Notes under the pieces: generated by a model | Databases searched by the model: none | Told to the model about the DNA's origin: nothing | The model's input: only the letters and a program-made list of their open reading frames with translations | Source: Amorphoplanes friuliensis DSM 7358 | GTDB lineage: Bacteria > Actinomycetota > Actinomycetes > Mycobacteriales > Micromonosporaceae | Length of the DNA stretch: 64,000 bases | Direction: 5' to 3' | Assembly: GCF_000494755.1 (NCBI RefSeq) | Contig: NC_022657.1 | Span: 3,944,001 to 4,008,000 of the forward strand | Program-made: the position numbers and the translations under genes | Shown here: in pieces, positions 42,291 to 50,871 of the stretch | How the letters are laid out: the number at the start of each line of letters is the position of its first letter | How positions within the stretch are numbered: position 1 is the stretch's first letter

Positions 42291-44029
42291 GCGCGCTGCC
42301 GGTCGCGGACCGGCGAACGGTCGCCCGGGAGATCCGTGCGCTGCAGCGCCGCCACCGCGGACGGCTGGCCGGGATCGTGGCGCTGCAGGTCGTCACCGTC
42401 GCGGTGGGCCTGCTGCCGCCGATCCTGCTCGGCCGGCTGGTCGACGGCATCACCGGCGGCTTCGACACCCACGACGCCGACCTCACCGCCGTCCTCATCG
42501 CGGCCTGCCTGCTCGCCCACGGGGTGCTCGCCTTCGTGGCGACCCGGGCCGCCTTCACCCTCGGCGAGCTCGTCTTCGCCGAACTGCGCGAGGACTTCAC
42601 CGACCGGATCCTGGCGCTGCCGCTCGGCACGGTCGAGGAGACCGACTCCGGCGAGATCCTGTCGCGGACCACCACCGACATGGAGGCGATCCGCGAGATC
42701 GTCCGCACCGGTGTGCCGGAGACCCTGATCGGAGTGCTGACCACGGTGCTGACGGTGGTCGCCGCGTTCCTGATCGACCCGCTGATCGCCGGCGGTGTGC
42801 TGATCGGACTGCCGATCATCGCCCTGGCCACCCGCTGGTACACCCGGCGGGCCCCGGCCGCGTTCGCCGCGCGTTTTGCCACCCGGGCCCGCCTGACCTC
42901 GGCCGTCACCGAGACCGCGCGCGGTGCCGACACGGTCGAGGCGTTCGACCTGGCCGGCGACCGCCGCGACCTGGTCCGGGAGCGCATCGGCACCGCCCGC
43001 GACGCCGCCCTGGTCCCTATCGGCCTGCACGTCCGCTGGTTCCCGGCGGTGCAGATCGGCTACCACCTGCCGCTGCTCGTGGTCCTGGCCTGGGGCGCGG
43101 TGCTGGTGCAGCAGGGCCGGGCCGAGATCGGTGCCGTCGCGGCCATCACGCTGCTGGTCCGGGCGCTGATCACCCCGCTGGACGACCTCGCGTACTGGTT
43201 CGGCGAACTGCAGTCGGCCACCGCGGCCTTCGCCCGCATCTTCGGCGTGCCCCGGGCACCGGCCTCCCCGGCCTTCACACCCGTCCCATCTCTCGATGCG
43301 CGGGTCGAGGTGGCCGGTGTGACCTTCGGATATGCGCCGGACCGGCCGGTCCTGCACGACGTCACGCTTGTCGTCGAGCCCGGAGAGCGGGTCGTGATCG
43401 TCGGCGCCTCAGGAGCGGGAAAGTCCACCCTGGCCCTGCTGATCGCCGGTGTGCACACCGCCGCGACCGGCCGCGTGGCGATCGGCGGCACCCCGGTGGC
43501 CCACCTCCCCGACGGCCTGCTGCGCGACCGGGTCGCGCTGGTCACCCAGGAGGACCACGTCTTCACCGGTACGGTCGCCGACAACCTGCTCCTCGCCCGC
43601 CCCGAAGCCTCACCGGAGGAGCTGGTCCGCGCCCTCGAAGCCGCCGGCGCCACCTGGGTCACCGACCTCGGCGCCGAACTCGGTGCGGACGCGTACCTGC
43701 CGACCCCGGCCGAGACACAGCAGCTCGCAGCCGCCCGGCTGATCCTGCGGGCACCGCAGGTGCTCGTCCTCGACGAGGCGACCTCCGCACTCTCCCGCGC
43801 CCAGGCCGCCCGCCTCGAAACGAGCCTGGCCGAGACCGCCGGGCGGCGCACCATCATCGAGGTCGCCCACCGCCTCGACACCGCCACCCGCGCCGACCGC
43901 GTGGTGATGCTGGTCGACGGCCGCATCGCCGAGAGCGGCGCGCATCAGGACCTGCTCACCGCGGACGGCCCGTACGCGAGGCTCTGGCAGGCGTGGCTCG
44001 GCGGCCAGGCCCGAACGGTCCCGTCATGA
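42287..44029 (+). CDS. ABC half-transporter with intact Walker motifs and degenerate signature
   Basis: 580 residues, overlapping its partner by 4 bases. Six-helix exporter domain, then Walker A GASGAGKST (373-381), Q-loop LVTQEDHVFTG, Walker B VLVLDEATSAL (Asp496, Glu497) and H-loop His528 in EVAHRLDTATRADRV. The signature LSGGQ is replaced by TPAETQQLAAARLIL. With the preceding protein this makes a heterodimer with one complete and one dead ATP site. No C39 peptidase domain, so leader cleavage must be done elsewhere. Confidence 0.87.
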   Translation: MSALPVADRRTVAREIRALQRRHRGRLAGIVALQVVTVAVGLLPPILLGRLVDGITGGFDTHDADLTAVLIAACLLAHGVLAFVATRAAFTLGELVFAELREDFTDRILALPLGTVEETDSGEILSRTTTDMEAIREIVRTGVPETLIGVLTTVLTVVAAFLIDPLIAGGVLIGLPIIALATRWYTRRAPAAFAARFATRARLTSAVTETARGADTVEAFDLAGDRRDLVRERIGTARDAALVPIGLHVRWFPAVQIGYHLPLLVVLAWGAVLVQQGRAEIGAVAAITLLVRALITPLDDLAYWFGELQSATAAFARIFGVPRAPASPAFTPVPSLDARVEVAGVTFGYAPDRPVLHDVTLVVEPGERVVIVGASGAGKSTLALLIAGVHTAATGRVAIGGTPVAHLPDGLLRDRVALVTQEDHVFTGTVADNLLLARPEASPEELVRALEAAGATWVTDLGAELGADAYLPTPAETQQLAAARLILRAPQVLVLDEATSALSRAQAARLETSLAETAGRRTIIEVAHRLDTATRADRVVMLVDGRIAESGAHQDLLTADGPYARLWQAWLGGQARTVPS

Positions 44030-45621
44030 CCGGGGCGGACCTTTCTTTTGTGCTCAGCGCGGACGATGTGCTCATGATCGCCGGCGACGTCGTGCGGCGG
44101 CCCAACGGCGTGTACTGGTCGCCGCTCACCGGCCGCGAGGTACGTCTCGGCCCCTCGGCGGTCCGCCTGCTGGCTGCCTTCGCCGTGCCCACCAGCGCGG
44201 CCGTCGTCGCCGCCGACCTCGGCGTCGGGCCGGACGCGGTTGTCGAGGGTGTCCGGTCGCTCGTGGGGCACGGCCTGCTGCGGGACTGTGCACCGCCCGC
44301 AAGCCCCGAGGTCGCCCGGCGCACAGGCCTGTTCGGCATGCCCGTGACCGACCTCGCCGGCGCCCTCCGCGGCGAGACCAGCCACGGCGTGGTGATCGGC
44401 GTCCCCTACGACGCTGGGGTCACCTACCGCGCCGGCGCCAAGTTCGCCCCCGAATACCTCCGCCGGGTGAGCCCCGGGCTGTTCCGCAGCGTTGTCCGCG
44501 ACGGGCGGCCGACCGGCATGTACGACCCGGTGCGCGGCCGCCGCATCCTCGACGGCATCCGCCTGCTCGACATCGGTGACCTCGCCGGGGTCGCTCCCCG
44601 GCCCGGCGGCCCGATGCTGGCCGCCCTGACCGACACCGTCGCCGCCGTCGTCGAAGCCGGCCGTGTCCCGATCGTCCTCGGCGGCGACCACTCCATCACC
44701 ATGTCCGTCCTCGACGGCATCACCCGCGCCGCAGAAGGCATCGGCGTCCTGCACCTCGACGCACACCACGACTTCGGCCAGGTCCGCACCGGCTCCCGCG
44801 ACGAACTCCACCACGGCAACTTCCTGGACTGGGCCCTGGGCGACCCCGCGATCTCGTTCGTCGCCCAGGTCGGCGTCCGCCAGCTCACCGACGAGGTGGG
44901 CCAGGCCCCGGGCCGCTTACGCTGCTGGCCCGGCCGGACCGCACTGGATCTCCCGGTACGCGACATCATCGCGTCCCTCCCACCAGGGCTGCGCTGGCAC
45001 GTGACCATCGACGTGGACGTCCTCGACCCGTCGGTCCTGACCAGCACCGGCACGCTGCTGCCGGGCGGCTTCGGCCATCTGGAGACGGTCGCACTGCTCG
45101 AAGGCCTGTGCAGCGGGCTCGACGTGCTCGGAGTCGACGTGGTCGAGCTGATCGCCGGGCCGTCCGACGCGCCGGGCATCATCGTCGCCGACATCCTGCT
45201 CCGCACCCTCGACGCCATCTTCCACCGGCAGAAGACCCACGCTCCGGGCTTCGCAACTGCCCTCGCTGTATCCGAGCGTGACGGGGCCTCGCAGGTCGCA
45301 GACCCCGATGCGGCCGTGCCGGCTCCGGCTCTTGATCCGGCGGTTCCGGCTCTTGGGCCGGCGGTTCCGGTTGTTGATCCGGGGGCTCCGGCTCTTGAGC
45401 CGGCGGTTCCGGCGTTGAGACGCGGCTCGCGTTCGAAGGTCGATACGACGGTGCCGGAGCCGTCGCTCGGCCGGGTTGTGCCGGGTTCGGCGCTTCCTTC
45501 GGTGGTTTCCGCTCCGGAGCTCGAAGAAGTCGTTCCGGGTTTGCCGCCAGGCCAGGCCAGGACGGGTCCGGGCGACGATACGGCTGGTTCGCGTCGGGTT
45601 GGAGAGGTGGACGGATCATGA
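44026..45621 (+). CDS. PqqD-domain / arginase fusion, putative peptide arginase
   Basis: 531 residues from the ATG overlapping the exporter stop. Residues about 10-88 are a PqqD-like winged helix (DVVRRPNGVYWSPLTGREVR ... RSLVGHGLLRDC). Residues about 120-415 are a ureohydrolase domain with all six manganese ligands: His222 (GGDHS), Asp245, His247 and Asp249 (DAHHD), Asp329 and Asp331 (TIDVDVLDP). The fused leader-binding domain suggests that the substrate is arginine within the precursor, giving ornithine and urea, as known for peptide arginases such as OspR. The last ~115 residues are a disordered tail with PAVPAL-type repeats and more T-ending codons. Its stop overlaps the GNAT start. Confidence 0.85.
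   Translation: MTGADLSFVLSADDVLMIAGDVVRRPNGVYWSPLTGREVRLGPSAVRLLAAFAVPTSAAVVAADLGVGPDAVVEGVRSLVGHGLLRDCAPPASPEVARRTGLFGMPVTDLAGALRGETSHGVVIGVPYDAGVTYRAGAKFAPEYLRRVSPGLFRSVVRDGRPTGMYDPVRGRRILDGIRLLDIGDLAGVAPRPGGPMLAALTDTVAAVVEAGRVPIVLGGDHSITMSVLDGITRAAEGIGVLHLDAHHDFGQVRTGSRDELHHGNFLDWALGDPAISFVAQVGVRQLTDEVGQAPGRLRCWPGRTALDLPVRDIIASLPPGLRWHVTIDVDVLDPSVLTSTGTLLPGGFGHLETVALLEGLCSGLDVLGVDVVELIAGPSDAPGIIVADILLRTLDAIFHRQKTHAPGFATALAVSERDGASQVADPDAAVPAPALDPAVPALGPAVPVVDPGAPALEPAVPALRRGSRSKVDTTVPEPSLGRVVPGSALPSVVSAPELEEVVPGLPPGQARTGPGDDTAGSRRVGEVDGS
45300..45425 (+). repeat. Pro/Ala/Val repeat in the tail of the arginase fusion
   Basis: Imperfect units of 21-24 bases coding PAVPALGP-, PAVPVVDP-, PGAPALEP- and PAVPAL-type peptides. 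It lies just after the catalytic domain. Codons here end in T more often than in neighbouring genes. Confidence 0.65.
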
Positions 45622-46544
45622 CTGCGGGCGGTGCGGTGCTCGAAATGCTGACGGATCCTGTGCGGGAGCGGCTCGTGGCTGCCCTCTGCGCCGCCGAGAC
45701 GGGAGTTGCGTGCGCCGGCGGGGACGCCTGCGAGCTGCGGCATGCGCGCCTGGAACGCCCGCTGGTGGCGGCCGCCGACGGTGACGTTGCGGTGGTACGG
45801 GTGGACGGGGCTGTTGCGGGTTTCGTCCGGCTCGAACGCAGCACCGACGCCGGGCACGCGCTGGTCGAGGTCGCCGGTCAGGTGCTCCCGCCCTGGCGTC
45901 GTCGCGGGGCCGGCACCAGCCTGGTCGACTGGTCCCTCGACCGGGCAGCAGCGGGCGCCGGCGGGGCCGTGGAGGTGCTGATCGACGTGGCCGACGAGTA
46001 TCTCGGCCCGGTGCTTCTCGAGCGTGGGTTCACCCCGGCCTCCGTGTTCACCGAGCTGACCCGTCCGCTGAGGCCGCCGTTGCTGACGTCCGGAGAGCCC
46101 GCCGCCACGATTGCGCCGCTCACACCGGTGGACTACGCGGCGATCGGTGAGCTCTACGCGCAGGTGTTCGCCGGTGATCCGCACGCGGGGCGCGGGCGGG
46201 CGGCCATCACGGCCGCACTGGCCCACCCGGGCCTGCGGGTTGATGCGTCGCGGGTGGCTCGGTCGGCTGCCGGCGGTGGTCTGCTGGCCTACCTGCTTGC
46301 GGTGACGTGGCCGGCCGACCCCGCCGACCTGTGGATCGAAACGATCGGACTACGTCCTGCCGCACGCGGCCTGGACCTGGTGCGGCACATGATCGCCGAC
46401 ATCACCCGGCAGCCGCCTCCGGGCATCACGACGATCAGCCTCGGCGTCCCGAACCGCCTGGGAGACCCCGTGGTGACCGGTTATGAAGAACTCGGCTTCA
46501 CCGCCCGCGGAAGCTGGCAGCGCTACTCACTGCTCCTGCTCTAG
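45618..46544 (+). CDS. Tandem GNAT acetyltransferase, last gene of the RiPP operon
   Basis: 308 residues. Two GNAT folds: residues about 40-150 with the acetyl-CoA loop WRRRGAGTSLVDWSL, and about 155-308 with LPGIETIGL-like strand (LWIETIGLRPAARGLDLVRHM) where the loop is degenerate. Two-domain GNATs often have one active and one structural half. It could acetylate the N-terminus or an amine of the product (for instance ornithine), or give self-protection. The N-terminal ~40 residues hold three Cys. Convergent with lanB. Confidence 0.78.
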   Translation: MTAGGAVLEMLTDPVRERLVAALCAAETGVACAGGDACELRHARLERPLVAAADGDVAVVRVDGAVAGFVRLERSTDAGHALVEVAGQVLPPWRRRGAGTSLVDWSLDRAAAGAGGAVEVLIDVADEYLGPVLLERGFTPASVFTELTRPLRPPLLTSGEPAATIAPLTPVDYAAIGELYAQVFAGDPHAGRGRAAITAALAHPGLRVDASRVARSAAGGGLLAYLLAVTWPADPADLWIETIGLRPAARGLDLVRHMIADITRQPPPGITTISLGVPNRLGDPVVTGYEELGFTARGSWQRYSLLLL

Positions 46545-46563
46545 GCACTCCGCTCGACAACGC

Positions 46564-46583
46564 GGGCCGCCCGGTTGCGGCCC
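46564..46583. terminator. Hairpin between the convergent GNAT and lanB genes
   Basis: GGGCCGC (46564-46570), loop CCGGTT, GCGGCCC (46577-46583). Seven G/C pairs located 20 bases after the GNAT stop and about 95 bases after the lanB stop, so it may serve both. The rest of this 133-base gap has no gene I can support. Confidence 0.5.
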
Positions 46584-46677
46584 GGCCTGCACGCCCTGGA
46601 ACGCCTCGTTGGCCAGCAGGTACCGGCGCTGCGATCTCCATCTGGACAGCGGACGTTCGGCACAACGGGTGGGGCTG

Positions 46678-49302
46678 CTATGGCCGGGGCCGGTGGTTGA
46701 GGCTGTGCTGGACGGCGAGCCGGCGGCGGGCGCCGGCCGGCTCGGCGGTCGGGGGCAGGCCGTGCCGATTGAGGTGCATGTGGAGAAGGCCGGCCAGGAC
46801 CGCTTCGCCGTGTTCGCCGTTGATCAGGTCGGTGAGGGCCGGGTCGATCGGGCGGCTGTCGTAGGCGCCCGCCAGCTCCTTGCCGGGGCCTGCGGTGAGC
46901 AGGTCGACGAGGATCCGGCGCTGGCGGTGTTCCTCGGCCCGGGCACCTCGGTCCCCCTCTGGGGGCGGTCCGGCCAGGCGCTTCACCGCGCGTTCCAGGG
47001 TGGCGGGCGCCGCGCCGACCATGGTGGCGAACAGGTCGATCAGCACCGCGGCGAGGGTTGACGGGTCCGTGTCGGCGGGGTGCTGGGCGTCGAGGACCAC
47101 GAGCGTGTCCACAGTAAACAGTTGCTCGCACAGCGCCAGGCCCGCAGGGCCACCGTAGCGGCGGGTTTCCGGTTCGTACGGCTCGAGCGTGAACCGCAGC
47201 ACCGGGCCGCGACGGGCGATCAGGCGAAGTGCGGCGCACCATTGGGCGACGTCGAGGACTTCGCTGTGCACGCGGACGCGGAGATGCGGCGCCGGGTTGT
47301 CGTACCGGGTGAAGAACCAGCGGGCGTCCTGACCCGCCAGGTAGGTCGCGAGCAGGCCCAGCACCTCGTCCTGCGATCCGGGTGCGCAGGTGACGTGCGT
47401 GGACCACCAGCCGTCACCGGGCAGGCGTGCCGGGGTCGTACCCGTGAAATCGCCCGGGCGAGCGGTGCGTAACGGTGGCAGGGGGCGGTAGGCGTCGTTG
47501 ACGGCGGTCACCACAAATTCGGTGACGTGGCCTGTCCCGTCCGGGTCGAAGAGGCACTCCTCGGCCCACTCGGCGCCGCGGCGGCGCTGTTCTCGGAGGA
47601 GTGCGCGGTGCCGGGGGTGGTCGAGGTCGAGGAGGAGGCGGGTGTCGCCGGTGCCGGCGTACACGAAACGGGGCACCTGGAGGTCCTCGCGCCAGGCGGT
47701 GATCTTGTCGTCCGGGAGACGCCAGCGGGCCGCGGACAGGACGACGCCGGCGGTTTCGACGCGGGGGAGCGCCGAGTGGGCGTCGGCGAAGCGGCCCCAG
47801 GACCAGCCCGGCGTCGCGACATGGGCGCGGGAGATCCTGTGCACCAGGTCCAGCAGGGCGGGTGCGGTCTCGGTGGCCACCAGATGATCGGTACGCACCA
47901 GCACACGCCGCCCGTCGAGCCGTGATCGCAGGTAGAGCGCCCCGTCCTGGACCCCCACCAGCAGATCCTTCACCCGCAGCGCCCGGCGCCCGGGCCGCAC
48001 CGACGACCACAGCAGGACGGTGTCGTACGCGGAGCCGCCCTCGCCCAGGTTGATCGTGCTCTCGTGCCAGTAGTCCATCGCGACCAGGTCGATGTCCTCC
48101 TCGCCGGGGGCGTGCGCGGCGGTGCGGACGTGCTCGGGCACCCGGTCGTCGGCGTCCGCGAAGCGGGCGAACGCGCGTCCGCCCGGAACGACCGCGCCGC
48201 GCGGGGTGACGGCTGCGCGCCCGTCGGGCAGGAGCTGGACGAACAGGTCGCACGACGGCGCGGCACCGCGGTGCAGGGCGGGCAGGTCGGCCAGATCGGA
48301 TGCGCTCAGGACCGCGACCGGGCCGCGCCGCACCAGGAGCCGCCGGAGGCCGTCCAGCGCCGGGGCGTCCTCCGAGGCGCCCAGCGGAGGGAGCGGTCCC
48401 AGACCCGAGGCCGGGTCGGCTACGTCCTCGAGCGGGACCTCCTCAAATCCGTACCGTTCGGCGAAGGCAGCCGCGTAGTGCCGCAGTCCCGGATCCGCCT
48501 CGGTGGCCAGCCCGGCCCTCTGCAGCACTGCCAGTGCCGCGGACAGCCCTTCGGCCAGCCGGCGGTCGACCGTGCCGGTCGGGTGCATCGTCAGGTCGGC
48601 CCGGCCGTCCGCGGGCCAGTGCGGCGGAAAACCCTCCGGCGCGGTCGGGTGCAGGGTGCTGACCAGCAGACCCTCGTCGAGCAGGCGCGACGCCACGGTC
48701 TCGTCGCCGAGCAGGGTGGCGACCGCGGCCCACGGCTGCGGCGAGGCGGTGAAGGCCAGCAGCGTGTCGATCCTCCTCGATCGGCGCAGCGTACGCCGCC
48801 GCGTGGCGTACGGCGGCTGAAAAGTGATCCGGTCGGCCAGCACCCGGGCGGTGGGATTCGCCGCGACGGGCCGGCCACGGGCAGCCTCCCGCAGCAGGCC
48901 GGCGGCCCGGCGGCTGTCGATGCGCCGCCGCCGCACCGGTGGCGTGGCGGGTGGCCCCAGCGGGCCGTCACCCCAGGTGCTGAAGCCCGTCATCGCGAAC
49001 AACCCGAACGGCGTCGGCCGGGTCGCCATCCGGATCGTGTATTTCGTGAGCGCGGCGGCCAGCCGCTCCCGTCGGTCAGAAGTGCCGGTCCGCGAGCGGT
49101 CGGCAGCGGCGGCGAGCTGCGGATTGGCCAGCCGGACGGCGTCACGGAGCTCGGGGCAGCGCCACAGCGCACCGACCGGATCCGACTCGTCGACGGTGGT
49201 CGTACGGGAAAAAGCGGCCAGGCTCAGAGCGGGCATCCGGACCATGATCAGCGGGAGGAAACGCCAGGCACCGGGCTCGGGTGGCAGTGGCGGTGACGGC
49301 AT
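46678..49302 (-). CDS. Full-length LanB-type lantibiotic dehydratase
   Basis: 874 residues from ATG 49302 (GGAGG at the right distance). The N-terminal glutamyl-transfer domain has IRMATRPTPFGLFA, with Arg95 and Thr97 matching the tRNA-dependent glutamylation motif. The C-terminal SpaB_C elimination domain has WWSTHVTCAP, FFTRYDNPAPHLRVRV (Arg666), LEPYEPETRRYGG and LLHMHLNRHGL, which contain the Arg/Arg/His used to eliminate glutamate. It should convert Ser/Thr of the precursor to dehydroamino acids. No LanC cyclase exists in the window and the precursor lacks Cys. It is transcribed separately from the main operon but shares its SARP box. Confidence 0.88.
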   Translation of the reverse strand: MPSPPLPPEPGAWRFLPLIMVRMPALSLAAFSRTTTVDESDPVGALWRCPELRDAVRLANPQLAAAADRSRTGTSDRRERLAAALTKYTIRMATRPTPFGLFAMTGFSTWGDGPLGPPATPPVRRRRIDSRRAAGLLREAARGRPVAANPTARVLADRITFQPPYATRRRTLRRSRRIDTLLAFTASPQPWAAVATLLGDETVASRLLDEGLLVSTLHPTAPEGFPPHWPADGRADLTMHPTGTVDRRLAEGLSAALAVLQRAGLATEADPGLRHYAAAFAERYGFEEVPLEDVADPASGLGPLPPLGASEDAPALDGLRRLLVRRGPVAVLSASDLADLPALHRGAAPSCDLFVQLLPDGRAAVTPRGAVVPGGRAFARFADADDRVPEHVRTAAHAPGEEDIDLVAMDYWHESTINLGEGGSAYDTVLLWSSVRPGRRALRVKDLLVGVQDGALYLRSRLDGRRVLVRTDHLVATETAPALLDLVHRISRAHVATPGWSWGRFADAHSALPRVETAGVVLSAARWRLPDDKITAWREDLQVPRFVYAGTGDTRLLLDLDHPRHRALLREQRRRGAEWAEECLFDPDGTGHVTEFVVTAVNDAYRPLPPLRTARPGDFTGTTPARLPGDGWWSTHVTCAPGSQDEVLGLLATYLAGQDARWFFTRYDNPAPHLRVRVHSEVLDVAQWCAALRLIARRGPVLRFTLEPYEPETRRYGGPAGLALCEQLFTVDTLVVLDAQHPADTDPSTLAAVLIDLFATMVGAAPATLERAVKRLAGPPPEGDRGARAEEHRQRRILVDLLTAGPGKELAGAYDSRPIDPALTDLINGEHGEAVLAGLLHMHLNRHGLPPTAEPAGARRRLAVQHSLNHRPRP

Positions 49303-49329
49303 CGATCCTCCAGCTCGGACAGGTTCCCG

Positions 49330-49363
49330 ATCCTCGTGGGGTGCCGTTGCAGCCCTGTTGCAG
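49330..49363 (-). promoter_or_regulatory. Predicted SARP box and promoter of lanB
   Basis: Read on the minus strand, CTGCAAC at 49363-49357 and again at 49352-49346, 11-bp period, then a -10-like GAGGAT at 49335-49330. The heptamers are identical to those at 36213-36230, and ATCGG occurs at the same offset (bases 15-19) after the second heptamer in both promoters. The SARP gene starts 111 bases away on the other strand. Confidence 0.75.
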
Positions 49364-49474
49364 TCAAGGTCAGGGCCAGATGATCACTCACGATCACCAT
49401 GTCGACCCGGAGGGTGAAATTCCGCTAGGGTGCTGATGCGCATCGATGACCATGTGATTTCTCGGGGGAGTTAC

Positions 49475-50236
49475 ATGCTTGAGTTCAGCGTTCTGGGTCC
49501 TCTGACGCTGCGTCGTGACGGGCGGGCCCTGACGGTTCCGACCGTCATGCTGCGGCGTGTGCTGGCCGTGCTGCTGGCCCGGTCGGGCACACCCGCGTCC
49601 GTCGACCTGCTGATCGACGAACTGTGGGGCGAACGACCGCCGCGGTCGGCGCGGCGCACCCTGTCGGCGTACGTGTCGCGGCTGCGGAAGCTGCTCGGCG
49701 ACGACGACCGCGTGGAGTCCTCGCCGGGCTTCTACGCGCTCTGTCCCCGCCCGGGCGAGCTCGACGCGGAAGCGTTCCGGCAGCTCACCGAGCGGGCGGC
49801 GCAGGCCCACGCGACCGGCGACCGGCCGGCCGCGGCTGCCGCGATGCGCTCGGCGCTGGCCCTGTGGCGGGGCCGGGCGTTCGACGGCCAGCGCGACACC
49901 GCCCTGGTCGAGCGCACTGCGGAGGGCCTCGAGCAACTGCGGCTCAGCACCTTCGAGGAGTACATCGACTTCAAATTGGACGCCGGAGCCACCGGCGACC
50001 TGGTCGGCCAGCTCGACGCGATGATCGGCGAACACCCGTACCGGGAACGGCTGCGCGGTCAGCGCATGCTCGCGCTCTATCGCGGGGGTAACCGGGCGGA
50101 TGCGCTGGAGACCTTCCGCCGCACCCACCACGTGCTGGTGCAGGATCTGGGGGTCGAGCCCGCGGTGAAGCTGCAACAGCTCCACCAGCGGATGCTCGCC
50201 GGAGACCCGACGCTGGCCTCGTCAGGGGTCGCGTAG
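49475..50236 (+). CDS. SARP-family transcriptional activator
   Basis: 253 residues from ATG 49475 (CGGGGGAG upstream); a longer start at 49430 adds 15 unlikely residues. N-terminal winged-helix DNA-binding domain: MLEFSVLGPLTLRRDGRALT, LIDELWGERPPRSARRTLSA and SRLRKLLG; C-terminal bacterial transcriptional-activator domain (about 100-245) with the TPR-like ALWRGRAFDG, HPYRERLRGQRMLALYR and ALETFRRTHHVLVQDLGVEP. No NB-ARC domain, so it is a small SARP of the ActII-ORF4 type. Such activators bind tandem heptamers and turn on biosynthesis clusters; matching repeats precede the RiPP operon and lanB. Confidence 0.92.
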   Translation: MLEFSVLGPLTLRRDGRALTVPTVMLRRVLAVLLARSGTPASVDLLIDELWGERPPRSARRTLSAYVSRLRKLLGDDDRVESSPGFYALCPRPGELDAEAFRQLTERAAQAHATGDRPAAAAAMRSALALWRGRAFDGQRDTALVERTAEGLEQLRLSTFEEYIDFKLDAGATGDLVGQLDAMIGEHPYRERLRGQRMLALYRGGNRADALETFRRTHHVLVQDLGVEPAVKLQQLHQRMLAGDPTLASSGVA

Positions 50237-50256
50237 GGCCCGGCGCGCTGTGCTCG

Positions 50257-50709
50257 TTACAGTCTCGGGCCCTCGCCGGGTCCGTCGGGATCGTCGGTGA
50301 CGTGGATCGCGGCCTCCTCGGCACTGGCCGCGCCGGAGTCGATGCCGGCGTCGGAGGCGACCGAGTCGGCTTCGTCGTCGGGGCCGAGGCCCTCGTCCTC
50401 CGCGATCAGGCGGCCGGCGCGGTCGTCCGGCTCCTCACCGCGGCGGGAGATGTCGTCCTCGTCGGCGTCCGGGTCCGGGTCGGCGTACGGGTCGACGTCC
50501 GGCTCCTCCTCGGCCAGCAGCTGGTCGAGCGACTCGCCCTGACGCTGCTCGGCGGCCGTGGTCCCGAACCGGTCGGCGCCGGACCACTTGTCGGCGGCCT
50601 CGTAACCGACGTCCAGCGGGTCACCGGCCGCGTTGTCGTCGAGGGTGTCGGAGTTGTCGAGCACACCGTCGTCCTCGACCGCGTCCCACTCGTCGTCGGG
50701 CTGGCTCAT
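50257..50709 (-). CDS. DUF5709 family acidic protein
   Basis: 150 residues from ATG 50709. Very acidic, with the DUF5709 pattern VLDNSDTLDDNAAGDPLDVG, then a 'tAAEQRQGESLDQLLAEEEPD' type segment and a long Asp/Glu tail (DPYADPDPDADEDDISRRG). Likely disordered; function unknown, common in actinobacteria. The minus-strand frame that continues above 50709 overlaps the lipase gene and is not counted. Convergent with the SARP gene. Confidence 0.85.
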   Translation of the reverse strand: MSQPDDEWDAVEDDGVLDNSDTLDDNAAGDPLDVGYEAADKWSGADRFGTTAAEQRQGESLDQLLAEEEPDVDPYADPDPDADEDDISRRGEEPDDRAGRLIAEDEGLGPDDEADSVASDAGIDSGAASAEEAAIHVTDDPDGPGEGPRL

Positions 50710-50871
50710 GGTCTCTCCCCAGGGGTACGCGTTCGCGGTTGACCTTCGCGAGGTTAGACCCCTGCCCCGTACGGATGACATCGGCGTTCGGTGAGTGTCG
50801 GCTTCGCTACGCACCGGCGCTCCCCGGGGCCGATCGGCCGGAGAATTGCCGCGACTCTTCAGGAGGAAGCC

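Noticed and set aside
46545..46677. Possible small peptide gene or gene remnant between GNAT and lanB
   Set aside because: Short minus-strand frames with Arg-rich sequence exist, but none has a ribosome binding site or a leader-like pattern; only a hairpin is supported.
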